A stretch of DNA of 64,000 bases from Candidatus Zymogenaceae bacterium (GTDB lineage Bacteria; Desulfobacterota; Zymogenia; Zymogenales; Zymogenaceae), in the NCBI GenBank assembly GCA_016933535.1, contig JAFGAS010000024.1:1-64000 (forward strand), in the 5' to 3' direction. The notes under the pieces are model-generated. The model ran no database searches and had not been told where the DNA came from. It saw nothing but the letters and a program-made list of their open reading frames with translations. Both the position numbers and the translations under genes were made by a program. Of the stretch, positions 17,739-26,061 are shown one piece after another. Numbering within the stretch: position 1 is the first letter of the stretch; each line of letters opens with the position of its first letter.

Positions 17739-19247
17739 CTAAATAACGAAGTGCTCCTTGAAGTCGCCGAGCGCCTTGGTGACCTGCCGTTCGAGATCCG
17801 CCGAGATATTTCCCTTCTGCTTGATCTCTTCCAGAACATGGGCGTATTTGGACTCGAAGAATGTATAGAGTTCCTGTTCGTATTTTCTGAGCGCACCCTC
17901 CGGGTAGCTGTCCACAAAACCCCGGGTTGCGGCATAGATGATGAGGACCTGCTTTTCCACCGGTAGCGGCTGGTACTGCGGCTGCTTGAGTACCTCGACA
18001 AGGCGGCTGCCCCGGGCAAGCTGAGCCTGGGTCGCCTTATCGAGGTCGGAACCGAACTGCGCAAAAGCGGCCATTTCCCGATACTGGGCCAGGTCCAGAC
18101 GAAGGGAGCCCGCGACCTGTTTCATACCCTTGATCTGCGCCTTACCGCCGACCCGCGAGACGGACAGCCCCACGTTGATGGCGGGACGAACGCCCGAATA
18201 GAAAAGATCGGACTCGAGGAAGATCTGACCGTCGGTAATCGAAATAACGTTTGTCGGGATATAGGCCGACACGTCGCCCGCTTGGGTCTCGATTATGGGC
18301 AGGGCCGTCAGTGAACCTCCGCCCTTATCTTCCGACAGCTTGGCCGCCCTCTCCAGGAGCCTCGAGTGGAGGTAGAAGACGTCACCGGGGTAGGCCTCGC
18401 GTCCCGGCGGCCGCCGCAGCAGCAACGAAAGCTGGCGGTAGGCCACCGCGTGTTTGCTCAAGTCGTCGTAGATGACCAGCGCATGCTTGCCGTTGTCCCG
18501 GAAATATTCTCCGAAGGTAACACCCGCGTACGGGGCGATATACTGGAGCGGCGCCGGCTCCGCGGCCGTGGCCGCAACGACGATGGTCTTTTCCATCGCC
18601 CCGAACTTAGTAAGGGTATCCACGACACGCGCCACCGTGGACCGCTTCTGGCCGATGGCCACGTAGATCGACACGACATCGTTTTCCCTCTGGTTGATAA
18701 TGGTATCCAGCGCGATTGACGTCTTGCCGGTCTGGCGGTCACCGATGATAAGTTCCCGCTGACCCCTGCCGATGGGGGTCATGGAGTCGATGGCCTTGAT
18801 ACCGGTCTGGAGTGGCTCCTTGACCGGCTGTCGGTAGACGATTCCGGGGGCCTTGACCTCGATGGGACGATACTCTTTGGTCTCGATAGGACCCTTCCCG
18901 TCGATGGGCTGCCCGAGGGCGTTGACGACCCGGCCGAGCAGCGCCTCCCCGACGGGCACCTCGGCGATACGGCCCGTCCGCTTAACGACGTCACCCTCCT
19001 TGATGTGCCAATCCTCACCAAAAATGGCCGAGCCGACGTTATCCTCTTCGAGGTTCAGAACCATCCCATAAATTTCTCCGGGAAACTCCAGCAACTCTCC
19101 GGCCATTGCCTTTTCCAGGCCGTAGATGCGGGCGATCCCATCGCCTATATACAGAATCGTTCCGGTCTCGCTTATCTCAAGTCGTTTCTCGTACTCTTTT
19201 ATCTGCTTCTTGAGTATACTGCTTATCTCTTCAGCCCTGATTTCCAT
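17739..19247 (-). CDS. atpA: ATP synthase F1 alpha subunit
   Basis: A 502-residue regulatory nucleotide-binding subunit with the P-loop GDRQTGKT at residues 169-176, [15 protein letters not shown] and [17 protein letters not shown]. Length and motifs are normal. It starts one base after the atpH stop codon, consistent with coupled translation. Confidence 0.98.
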   Translation of the reverse strand: MEIRAEEISSILKKQIKEYEKRLEISETGTILYIGDGIARIYGLEKAMAGELLEFPGEIYGMVLNLEEDNVGSAIFGEDWHIKEGDVVKRTGRIAEVPVGEALLGRVVNALGQPIDGKGPIETKEYRPIEVKAPGIVYRQPVKEPLQTGIKAIDSMTPIGRGQRELIIGDRQTGKTSIALDTIINQRENDVVSIYVAIGQKRSTVARVVDTLTKFGAMEKTIVVAATAAEPAPLQYIAPYAGVTFGEYFRDNGKHALVIYDDLSKHAVAYRQLSLLLRRPPGREAYPGDVFYLHSRLLERAAKLSEDKGGGSLTALPIIETQAGDVSAYIPTNVISITDGQIFLESDLFYSGVRPAINVGLSVSRVGGKAQIKGMKQVAGSLRLDLAQYREMAAFAQFGSDLDKATQAQLARGSRLVEVLKQPQYQPLPVEKQVLIIYAATRGFVDSYPEGALRKYEQELYTFFESKYAHVLEEIKQKGNISADLERQVTKALGDFKEHFVI

Positions 19248-19248
19248 A

Positions 19249-19800
19249 TCAGCTCATATGCCCCTTCTTAAGGTTATCACGAATAGTGGTCAACTGCGTT
19301 TTTATGCTTCCGTCAAATATGAGCCCCCCAACGTAGGCAACCGCCCCGCCGATAAGAGATGGATCGACCGAGGTCTCCAGGATGATCTCTCGCTTGAGGC
19401 TTACCGACAGCCGCTTTTTGATCTCAGCAATCTCCTCGTCGGAAAGCGCGGCCGCACTCACCAGGCGCGCCTTCATCTTGCCCTCATGCTCATCGAGAAG
19501 CCGGCCATAGGCTCGAGAAATATCGCCGATGAGGACAAGGCGCTCCTTGTCCATCGACAGGCGGATGAAATTATCGACGAGCGGAAGATATTTCGTCTTC
19601 AGGAAAACGGCGTCCAGCGCCGAACGCCTGAGTTCGGTATCCCCGGCCGGCCCGGTGAAGAGCCCCCACAGTTGCTCGTTTTCTTTGATGAGAACGGCAA
19701 ACGACTCGATCTCTCGCCCGCATCGCTCATACTGCTTATCTTCGAGGGCGAGCTCGAAAAGGGCCCGCGCATACTTTTTCGCAATCGTCTCGTGTATCAT
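19249..19800 (-). CDS. atpH: ATP synthase F1 delta subunit
   Basis: A 183-residue delta subunit ([20 protein letters not shown]... and the C-terminal [36 protein letters not shown]). It joins the peripheral stalk to the top of F1. Its start overlaps the atpF stop by 4 bases (ATGA). Confidence 0.95.
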   Translation of the reverse strand: MIHETIAKKYARALFELALEDKQYERCGREIESFAVLIKENEQLWGLFTGPAGDTELRRSALDAVFLKTKYLPLVDNFIRLSMDKERLVLIGDISRAYGRLLDEHEGKMKARLVSAAALSDEEIAEIKKRLSVSLKREIILETSVDPSLIGGAVAYVGGLIFDGSIKTQLTTIRDNLKKGHMS

Positions 19801-20417
19801 TTCGCTTCCGATGTCTTCTCAATGAAGTCCCGGGTAATCTTTTTTTGATCGTCCTTGTTTATGTTCTTGGTAAGGAGCCCTTCGGCCATCGAGACCGCTA
19901 TATCCACCGCCTCGGCCCGTAATGCAAAGCGCGCCTTCTTGACCTCCTGAACCGCCGTGCTCTCCGCCTGCTTCTTGATTTTGTCCGCTTCTCGTTCGGC
20001 GTTCTTGATAATCCGGTCGCGCTCTCGCTGACCCTCGGTAGTGAAAGAGAAGTGTATCTCCTCGATCTCTTCCTTGGCCTTCTTGAGCATTTTGTCGACT
20101 TCCTCGTATTTCTTCTGGGCTTCCTGGCGGGCCTTTACCGCCTCGTCGAGGGCTTCCTGGATGGCTTTTTTCCGGCCGGTGAAGAAGGTAACGGCGCGTC
20201 CCGTAAGGGCGACATGGAGAATAATAATAAGGACCGAGAAGTTGGCGATCCGCCAAACCAGGTCCTGGAGTCTGGCGGGTTCGGCAGGAAGCGTAATTGA
20301 AATCGCTCCGCGCGCGGCAAGGGTAACCACTACGGCAAACCCGATCGCCAGGCAGGCAATAACGATCATGACAAGAAGCGCGAGGGAAATTTTTCCCTTT
20401 AACAGCGAAGGAGCCAT
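19797..20417 (-). CDS. atpF: ATP synthase F0 b subunit
   Basis: A 206-residue stalk subunit with two hydrophobic segments: an N-terminal one (ISLALLVMIVIACLAIGFAVVVTLAA), which may be a cleaved signal or extra helix, and the usual b helix (LVWRIANFSVLIIILHVAL). A long charged coiled coil follows (ALDEAVKARQEAQKKYEEVDKMLKKAK...). This long form with an extra N-terminal helix is common in Desulfobacterota. It lies 4 bases after the b' gene. Confidence 0.93.
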   Translation of the reverse strand: MAPSLLKGKISLALLVMIVIACLAIGFAVVVTLAARGAISITLPAEPARLQDLVWRIANFSVLIIILHVALTGRAVTFFTGRKKAIQEALDEAVKARQEAQKKYEEVDKMLKKAKEEIEEIHFSFTTEGQRERDRIIKNAEREADKIKKQAESTAVQEVKKARFALRAEAVDIAVSMAEGLLTKNINKDDQKKITRDFIEKTSEAK

Positions 20418-20421
20418 ACGG

Positions 20422-20847
20422 TTATATCGACCTCCCCAATACCTTCTCGGCTATCTCCAGCGAGAGGGACTTAACCTCCTGTTTCATTACGGTCGAGGCC
20501 TCCCGGGCCTCCTTTTCGATCTTCGTCTTCATGTCTTCCACGGTCTTTCTGGATTGTTCCCGGGCGGCCTTGATGATCTCGTTTTCCCGCTCGATGCCCT
20601 CCATCCTGATCCGTTCCTTTTCCCTTCCCGCGCTGATCCTGGCCTCGTTGAGGTTCTGTTCATACTCCTGGATGTTCTTGTCGGCCTGCGCCGTCAGGCG
20701 TCCGGCTTCTTCTTCAGATCCCTCGACGCGAACTCTCCGCTCCTCAAGGATTCTCAACGTGGGCTTGACCAGGAGCCAGTTGAGAACAGCTATGATAATA
20801 AGAAAATTGATTACCTGGATAAAAATTGTTGAGTCTATGTTAAGCAC
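20422..20847 (-). CDS. atpF': ATP synthase F0 b' subunit
   Basis: A 141-residue second stalk subunit: one membrane helix (FIQVINFLIIIAVLNWLLVKPTLRILEER) and a coiled coil (ADKNIQEYEQNLNEARISAGREKERI...). b plus b' pairs occur in Desulfobacterota, cyanobacteria and alphaproteobacteria. It is the first gene of this cluster; the a (atpB) and c (atpE) subunits are not in the window. Confidence 0.92.
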   Translation of the reverse strand: MLNIDSTIFIQVINFLIIIAVLNWLLVKPTLRILEERRVRVEGSEEEAGRLTAQADKNIQEYEQNLNEARISAGREKERIRMEGIERENEIIKAAREQSRKTVEDMKTKIEKEAREASTVMKQEVKSLSLEIAEKVLGRSI

Positions 20848-21006
20848 AGCGGCACCGCTCCGGTATTTTGTCTGTCATTCTGCTGCAACCCGTCCCGTCT
20901 ACCCTACTGCCCCTTACGACACATATAAGCACTATGACCTATCCGGTCGGTGCCGTCCCCTCTTTCCGCTCCCCAATCCTTCCCCCTTCCTAAGGCGCAG
21001 GTCAAA

Positions 21007-21024
21007 TGAATGATTATTCATTCA
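21007..21024. promoter_or_regulatory. Perfect dyad upstream of the ATP synthase operon
   Basis: TGAATGA-TTAT-TCATTCA is an exact inverted repeat with 7-bp arms, 160 bases upstream of atpF'. It has the size and symmetry of an operator for a dimeric helix-turn-helix regulator, but no regulator can be assigned. The remainder of 20848-21280 holds a terminator (21076-21102) and no gene. Confidence 0.45.
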
Positions 21025-21075
21025 ACTGCTGTGGAATTTACCACAGGCCATTTTTCCTGTCAAGCGAAAAGAACA

Positions 21076-21102
21076 AAAATCCCGCCTGATCGACGGGATT
21101 TT
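21076..21102 (-). terminator. Terminator downstream of bactofilin
   Basis: AAAATCCCG / CGGGATTTT arms (9 bp) with a 9-nt loop and a T-run on the minus strand, about 180 bases after the bactofilin stop. It separates the parAB-bactofilin transcripts from the ATP synthase operon. Confidence 0.7.
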
Positions 21103-21280
21103 AGCAGCTTACTGAATTACAAAAAAACGGGCAAGAGCGCCCAACAAGGGGGCCCCGGGCACGCCTCGGAGGCCGCCGCCATCCCGTTGGGCGATTGTGT
21201 GTTTTTCGATACAGTCGCCGGAAGCCCAGATGCTCAAAAGGGCTTTTATGCGGCCCCTCTCGATTTCGGGCCGCTCTTAT

Positions 21281-21760
21281 TCAATTGATTGTCCCTCCGT
21301 TTGCCTTTCTTTCCACAATCTTGATCCGCGTGTGTTCGGTATCCTTTTCGGCGGCGGTGAACTTCGTGGTGGACAGCATCGTCTTGATTTCTTCCATGCG
21401 GCAACTCCCCTCGAAGATCCCTCCGTCCTCAATAATAAAGGTGGGGGTCTCGAGGTTTCCGTAGAATCGGCCGGTAGGCGCGATGATGAGCTTGTTGGCC
21501 GCCCGGACGGTTCCTCGTACGGTTCCGTCGATAATGATGGTGTCAACTTCGATCTCGCCGTCCACGTAGCCGTTATTGCCGACGATGAGGACGTCCTTGG
21601 CAAAGATCCGGCCTTTCAACTTTCCCTCCACCCGAACCGTACCGGTGAAGGTAAGTTTCCCGTCGAATTCCGTACCTACTCCCAAAAATGCGTTGAGGTC
21701 CGCCGTCCTGTCGAAATGATCCGGGGCCTTGCCGCCGATCACCTTTAATCTTCCAAACAT
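21281..21760 (-). CDS. Bactofilin (cytoskeletal polymer protein)
   Basis: A 159-residue protein with the central bactofilin beta-helix (about 25-120). Repeated short strands are visible (FDGKLTFTGTVRVEGKLKGRIFAKDVLIVGNNGYVDGEIEVDTIIIDGTVRG...), and the N- and C-terminal tails are polar. Bactofilins polymerise without nucleotide and scaffold cell-shape, polarity or chromosome-segregation machinery. In myxobacteria bactofilins act with ParABS, so its place 87 bases downstream of parB fits that link. Confidence 0.9.
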   Translation of the reverse strand: MFGRLKVIGGKAPDHFDRTADLNAFLGVGTEFDGKLTFTGTVRVEGKLKGRIFAKDVLIVGNNGYVDGEIEVDTIIIDGTVRGTVRAANKLIIAPTGRFYGNLETPTFIIEDGGIFEGSCRMEEIKTMLSTTKFTAAEKDTEHTRIKIVERKANGGTIN

Positions 21761-21847
21761 TGTATCACCTTTATTCTTGATTAAAACCCGGGTTCGATAG
21801 AACCCCGTCGATAAGAGACATTAGATCGCGGGCCGTCGGCGTATTCC

Positions 21848-22699
21848 TTAAGAACGCAGAATTTCCGCGAGCCGGTCCAGTTCCTGTTCCGAATAGTACT
21901 CGATTACAATCGATCCACCCGCTCCCCTGGTAACGATTCTGACCTTCGTGCCGAGGGTACGGGTCAGGTCCTCCTCGATATCAAGGATCGCGGGGTCGAT
22001 TTCCTGTTTTCCCTTCCCCGGGCCTTCCCCCTGCCTGATCCGCTTTACGTAGGCCTCGGCCTCCCGCACAGACATCCCTTTGGCGATGAATTTCTCCCGG
22101 GCCGCCAGGATAAGGCGTTCGTCGGCCAGGCTCAGCAACGCCCTGCCGTGGCCCGAGGTCAGGCTGCCCGTGGCCAGGTCTCTTCGTACGATCTGGGGCA
22201 GCGTCAACAGGCGCAGGCTGTTGGTAATCGTGGTGCGGTCCCTTCCCACCTTCTGGGCCATCTCTTCCTGGGTCAGGGAGAATTCTTCGATGAGGCGCTG
22301 ATAGGCCTGGGCCTCCTCGATGGGATTGAGGTTTTCCCGCTGGATATTCTCGATGAGGGCCAGCTCCAGCGCCTCCCCGTCGGCAACATCCCGGATAACC
22401 GCGGGGACCGAGGAGAGCCCAGCCAGCTTGGCCGCGCGAAGCCTTCGCTCCCCGGCTATCAGTTCGTACCCCTCGTCGGTTTCCCGAACGATGAGCGGCT
22501 GGATGACGCCCTTTTCCCTGATGGAGGCGGCCAATTCTTCGATCTTTATGTCGTCAAAATCTTTTCGGGGCTGGAAGCGGTTTGGGGATATTTCGTCGAC
22601 GGTTATGGTAGCAAGGTTTCCACCGCTCCCGTTGGCGGCAACGGCCGCATCCGGTATCAGGGCCGAGAGCCCTTTACCGAGCACCTTTCTCTTGCTCAT
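21848..22699 (-). CDS. parB: Chromosome-partitioning protein ParB (CTPase, parS-binding)
   Basis: A 283-residue ParB/Spo0J. The N-terminal part has the CTP-binding motifs (LIVRETDEGYELIAGERRLRAAKLAG) and ENIQRENLNPIEEA. The central helix-turn-helix (TQEEMAQKVGRDRTTITNSLRLL) binds parS, and the C-terminal dimer domain ends EYYSEQELDRLAEIL. It loads as a sliding clamp at parS and works with ParA. Its ATG overlaps the parA stop by 4 bases. Two parS sites lie upstream of parA. Confidence 0.96.
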   Translation of the reverse strand: MSKRKVLGKGLSALIPDAAVAANGSGGNLATITVDEISPNRFQPRKDFDDIKIEELAASIREKGVIQPLIVRETDEGYELIAGERRLRAAKLAGLSSVPAVIRDVADGEALELALIENIQRENLNPIEEAQAYQRLIEEFSLTQEEMAQKVGRDRTTITNSLRLLTLPQIVRRDLATGSLTSGHGRALLSLADERLILAAREKFIAKGMSVREAEAYVKRIRQGEGPGKGKQEIDPAILDIEEDLTRTLGTKVRIVTRGAGGSIVIEYYSEQELDRLAEILRS

Positions 22700-23472
22700 G
22701 TAACCTCCCGCTCAATAATCTCATGGGCCAGATCGAGATAGCTCTGTGCCCCCTTGGAGTCTATATCATAGAGGATAATGGGCAGACCGAAGCTCGAGCA
22801 TTCAGAAAGGCGGACGTTGCGCGGGATAACGGTTGAGAAGACCTGGTTCTTGAAATGAGTGGTCACTTCCTCCTGAACCTGATGCGAGAGGTTATTACGC
22901 ATATCGAACATCGTCAGGAGTATCCCCTCGATGGCGAGTGTCTTATTCAGATTCTTCTTGATGATACTGATTGTCGAGAGAAGCTGGCCCAGGCCCTCCA
23001 TGGCGAAATATTCGCACTGTAACGGCACGATGACGCTATGGGCGCAGGTGAGCGAGTTAACCGTCAACAGGCCCAGGGACGGTGGACAATCGATGAGGAT
23101 ATAGGCGAATTGGTCCATTACTTCTTCGATGGCCCCTTTGAGCTTCGTTTCCCGGGCCAGCGCCCCGATCAGCTCGACCTCCGCGCCGATGAGGTCGGTG
23201 TTGGCGGGCGCCAGTGTCAGGAAGGGGAGTTGTTTCTGCGGTTTGACCAGTATCTTCGAAAGGGGTATCTGGTCGATAATGACCTGGTAAATGCTCTGTT
23301 TAATGGTGTTCTTGTCGACCCCCAGTCCGCTGCCGGCATTTGCCTGGGGATCTATATCTATGACGAGGGTGGGCTTTTCGGCCGCGGCCAGCGACGCCGA
23401 GAGGTTGACGGCGGTGGTTGTCTTACCGACACCCCCTTTCTGGTTTGCAATACAGATGATTTTTGCCGCCAT
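22696..23472 (-). CDS. parA: Chromosome-partitioning ATPase ParA/Soj
   Basis: A 258-residue ParA with the deviant Walker A motif NQKGGVGKTTTAVNLSASLA, the A' region TLVIDIDPQANAGSGLG and the switch segment AYILIDCPPSLGLLTVNSL. It forms ATP dimers on nucleoid DNA and is stimulated by ParB to move origins apart. ATG 23472 is chosen because the protein then starts like other Soj proteins (MAAKIICIANQKGG). ATG 23490 would add six residues. Confidence 0.95.
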   Translation of the reverse strand: MAAKIICIANQKGGVGKTTTAVNLSASLAAAEKPTLVIDIDPQANAGSGLGVDKNTIKQSIYQVIIDQIPLSKILVKPQKQLPFLTLAPANTDLIGAEVELIGALARETKLKGAIEEVMDQFAYILIDCPPSLGLLTVNSLTCAHSVIVPLQCEYFAMEGLGQLLSTISIIKKNLNKTLAIEGILLTMFDMRNNLSHQVQEEVTTHFKNQVFSTVIPRNVRLSECSSFGLPIILYDIDSKGAQSYLDLAHEIIEREVT

Positions 23473-23608
23473 CGCTCCCGAATCTCTCATGAAAACTCAA
23501 GGCACTATATCATACCTATTATTTATAAAAAAGGAGAAAATGAGACGAATGGACAAAAAAGCCCCCCTTTAACCCTCCGGCCCTCCGACCCTCCGCCTTT
23601 CTCCCGGA

Positions 23609-23624
23609 TGTTTCACGTGAAACA
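23609..23624. promoter_or_regulatory. parS: parS centromere site 1 (perfect)
   Basis: TGTTTCACGTGAAACA, identical to the widely conserved 16-bp parS palindrome. It lies 119 bases upstream of the ATG at 23490, on the origin-proximal side of parA. Confidence 0.95.
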
Positions 23625-23792
23625 AAAAAACGCCGTAAAGGACAGCCGTCTTTACGGGGGGGGTTCCACGAGCATTTCTTCTGCCCGGGTCCGATATCGG
23701 GACGGCCTCTTCGGGGAGCGCGGCATGTGTCTATTCGGGTGTTTCCCCGGGGGGGAATGGGGGAGGGCATTGCGAACCCCACATGCTTGACA

Positions 23793-23808
23793 TGTTCCAC
23801 GTGAAACA
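23793..23808. promoter_or_regulatory. parS: parS centromere site 2 (one mismatch)
   Basis: TGTTCCACGTGAAACA differs from consensus by one base in the left arm; the palindrome is extended by CA/TG outside. It lies 169 bases beyond site 1. The gap 23491-23858 holds no gene and appears to be a small centromere region. Confidence 0.88.
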
Positions 23809-23858
23809 TGTGTCTTCCGATTTCAGGCGGCGGTGGGCACGCGCGGCGCCACCGATCC

Positions 23859-25340
23859 CTATTTCCCGACACAGAAACGAGAGAAGATCGCCTCAAGGAT
23901 CTCGTCCGTCGTTACGTCTCCCGTTATCTCCCCAAGGGACGCCAGCGCCTCCCGGATATCCAGGGCGATGAACTCGGGAGAAACGTGTTTTATTGCCCCC
24001 TCGTGCGCCTGCTCGAGAAATTGTGAGACCGAAAGGAGGGCCGCATAGTGTCTTGCATTGGTGATAAGATCCTGCCCGCTCCCCGAGCTTGCGCCGCCGA
24101 CGATCAGGGAACCGATGACATCCTTCAGCGTATCGATACCCGTTCCCACCAGCGCCGATGTAAAGACGGTCGGCACGGCAAGATCGGGCGGTGCGGAGGT
24201 CTCAGACGCCACAAGATCGACCTTATTGATCACCAGCACCACCCGGCGATCTGCGGCGGCCGCCGCCTCGATAACGGCACGCTCCTGGTGATCGAGGCCG
24301 ATTGTCGCCTCGGCGACCAAAAGCGTCGCGTCGGCCGTATCCAGCGCCTGTCTCGTCCGCTGGACTCCCTCCCGCTCGACGGCCCCCACGGCCTCCCGAA
24401 GCCCGCAGGTATCCACGATCCTGACGGGAATCCCCCCGATATCCATGACATCCTCGATGGTATCGGTGGTCGTCCCGGGCTCCGGCGCGACGATGGCCCG
24501 CGGGCGGCCCAGCAGTCTGTTCATGAGGCTCGATTTGCCCACATTGGGCCGTCCCGCGATGACCAGCCGCGCCCCCTCCCGATAGACCCTGCCCACCCGA
24601 TATGAACCGAGCAGTTCCTTGACGAAGGCAAACGACGCCTCTATATCCCCGACGATCGATTCCACGGGTTGGGGGTCAATGTCCTGGTCGGAAAAGTCAA
24701 CGGAGGCCTCGACGTCGGCGAGAAGGGAAACGAGACGTTCTCGCAGATCGGAAAGTCTCTCTGAAAGCCCCCCCATGAGATGGCACGAGAATACCGAAAG
24801 GCCGTCGGTCGTCTTGGCGGCAATCAGGTCGGCCACCGCCTCGGCCTGGACAAGATCGATCTTTCCGTTCATAAACGCCCGCTGGGTGAACTCGCCCCGT
24901 TTTGCCGGTCGTGCGCCCATCGATACCGCGGCCGTCACCACCGAGGCAAGCAGCAGCGGTGACCCGTGGCAGTGAAGCTCGACAACGTCCTGGCCCGTAT
25001 AGGAGCGGGGGGCCCGCATCAGGACGAAGAGGGCGCGATCGGTTATCGTCGGATCGTTTCTTTCCGTTTTCACCGCCCCCGGCACGTCGGCCTTTTTACG
25101 GGGGTCCTGTCCGCCCTCCGGCAAATCGTCGGAAACCGTGACGACCCCCGTGTAGAGCCGATAGGGCTCGATCCGTTTCGGCTCCTCGGTAAAGGCGAAG
25201 ATTCTTTTCCCGATCGCCACGGCCCGGGGTCCCGAGAGTCGCACGATTCCGATTCCCCCCTCTCCCGGAGGTGTCGCAACGGCGACGATGGTTTCCTCAA
25301 AGGGGTCGGCAGCGTTCATTTCATTCTCTTTTCGGCTCAT
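23859..25340 (-). CDS. mnmE: tRNA modification GTPase MnmE
   Basis: A 493-residue GTPase that, with MnmG, adds carboxymethylaminomethyl to wobble uridine 34 of some tRNAs. The N-terminal folate-binding domain starts DPFEETIVAVATPPGEGGIGIVRLSG. The inserted G domain has GRPNVGKSS (263-271), DTCGLRE and NKVD, and the C-terminus is FCVGK with the conserved cysteine. Residues about 76-100 (GGQDPRKKADVPGAVKTER...) are an extra polar insertion in the N-terminal domain, absent from most MnmEs. An alternative start is ATG 25319. Confidence 0.95.
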   Translation of the reverse strand: MSRKENEMNAADPFEETIVAVATPPGEGGIGIVRLSGPRAVAIGKRIFAFTEEPKRIEPYRLYTGVVTVSDDLPEGGQDPRKKADVPGAVKTERNDPTITDRALFVLMRAPRSYTGQDVVELHCHGSPLLLASVVTAAVSMGARPAKRGEFTQRAFMNGKIDLVQAEAVADLIAAKTTDGLSVFSCHLMGGLSERLSDLRERLVSLLADVEASVDFSDQDIDPQPVESIVGDIEASFAFVKELLGSYRVGRVYREGARLVIAGRPNVGKSSLMNRLLGRPRAIVAPEPGTTTDTIEDVMDIGGIPVRIVDTCGLREAVGAVEREGVQRTRQALDTADATLLVAEATIGLDHQERAVIEAAAAADRRVVLVINKVDLVASETSAPPDLAVPTVFTSALVGTGIDTLKDVIGSLIVGGASSGSGQDLITNARHYAALLSVSQFLEQAHEGAIKHVSPEFIALDIREALASLGEITGDVTTDEILEAIFSRFCVGK

Positions 25341-25354
25341 GGCGCCAAACGAAA

Positions 25355-25380
25355 AAGCCCCCGCATAGAAGTGGGGGCTT
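25355..25380 (-). terminator. Terminator between jag and mnmE
   Basis: AAGCCCCC / GGGGGCTT arms followed on the minus strand by TTTTTCG, just after the jag stop at 25408. An outer GCGCC/GGCGC pair extends the stem. It would partly uncouple mnmE from the rnpA-yidC-jag transcript. Confidence 0.75.
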
Positions 25381-25407
25381 GGCGCGGAACGTTGAATGTG
25401 TAATCGG

Positions 25408-26052
25408 TCATTTTTTTACGGGGTAGACGACCACCCTTCGTTTGTCGCCCTCTCCGTGGCTTTCGGTACACAAATCCCGATCCGTCTTGAGGGCCAGGTG
25501 AAAAAGCCGCCGTTCGCTGGAATCCATCGGCTGCGCGGCCACGGACTTGCCGGTTCGTTTCACCTTTCTCGCGATATTCTGGGCCATTCGGATAATAGTC
25601 TGTTCCCTTCTTCTCCGATACCCCTCACAATCGAGGATCACCCTGGTTTTTCGCGTCTGATCGCGCTGCATGTAACGGTTTGTGATGTACTGGAGGGCAT
25701 CCAGTGTCTGTCCCCGCCTCCCGATGATGAGCCCGTCCCTGTCCCCATCAATAATGAGCGTGAGCCCCTCGGCGGTCTCTTTGCCCGTTACGCGGGCGTT
25801 GATCCTCATATGACTGAGAATCCCCAGGAGAAATTGCTCTGCCTCCTGGAGGGCATGGCCGCCGTCCCTCCACCATGCCTTGATGGTTATCTTTCTCTTT
25901 TTAAACAGCCCGAATATGCCGCTTATATTGGAGTCGATTACCCGGTATTCGAGGATGTTACGATCGACGCCGAGCCGCTCGGAGGCGGCCGCCAGGGCGT
26001 CTTCGAGATCGTTTCCCTCGACAATGATTTCAGATTCCGTTGAATGCATCAT
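25408..26052 (-). CDS. jag: RNA-binding protein Jag/KhpB
   Basis: A 214-residue protein: Jag_N domain (about 1-55, ASERLGVDRNILEYRVIDSNISGIFGLFKKRKITI), KH domain (about 85-150, LIIDGDRDGLIIGRRGQTLDALQYI) and R3H domain at the end (MDSSERRLFHLALKTDRDLCTESHGEGDKRRVVV). It binds RNA, probably with KhpA, and usually sits next to yidC as here (9 bases). Confidence 0.93.
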   Translation of the reverse strand: MMHSTESEIIVEGNDLEDALAAASERLGVDRNILEYRVIDSNISGIFGLFKKRKITIKAWWRDGGHALQEAEQFLLGILSHMRINARVTGKETAEGLTLIIDGDRDGLIIGRRGQTLDALQYITNRYMQRDQTRKTRVILDCEGYRRRREQTIIRMAQNIARKVKRTGKSVAAQPMDSSERRLFHLALKTDRDLCTESHGEGDKRRVVVYPVKK

Positions 26053-26061
26053 GGGAAATTC

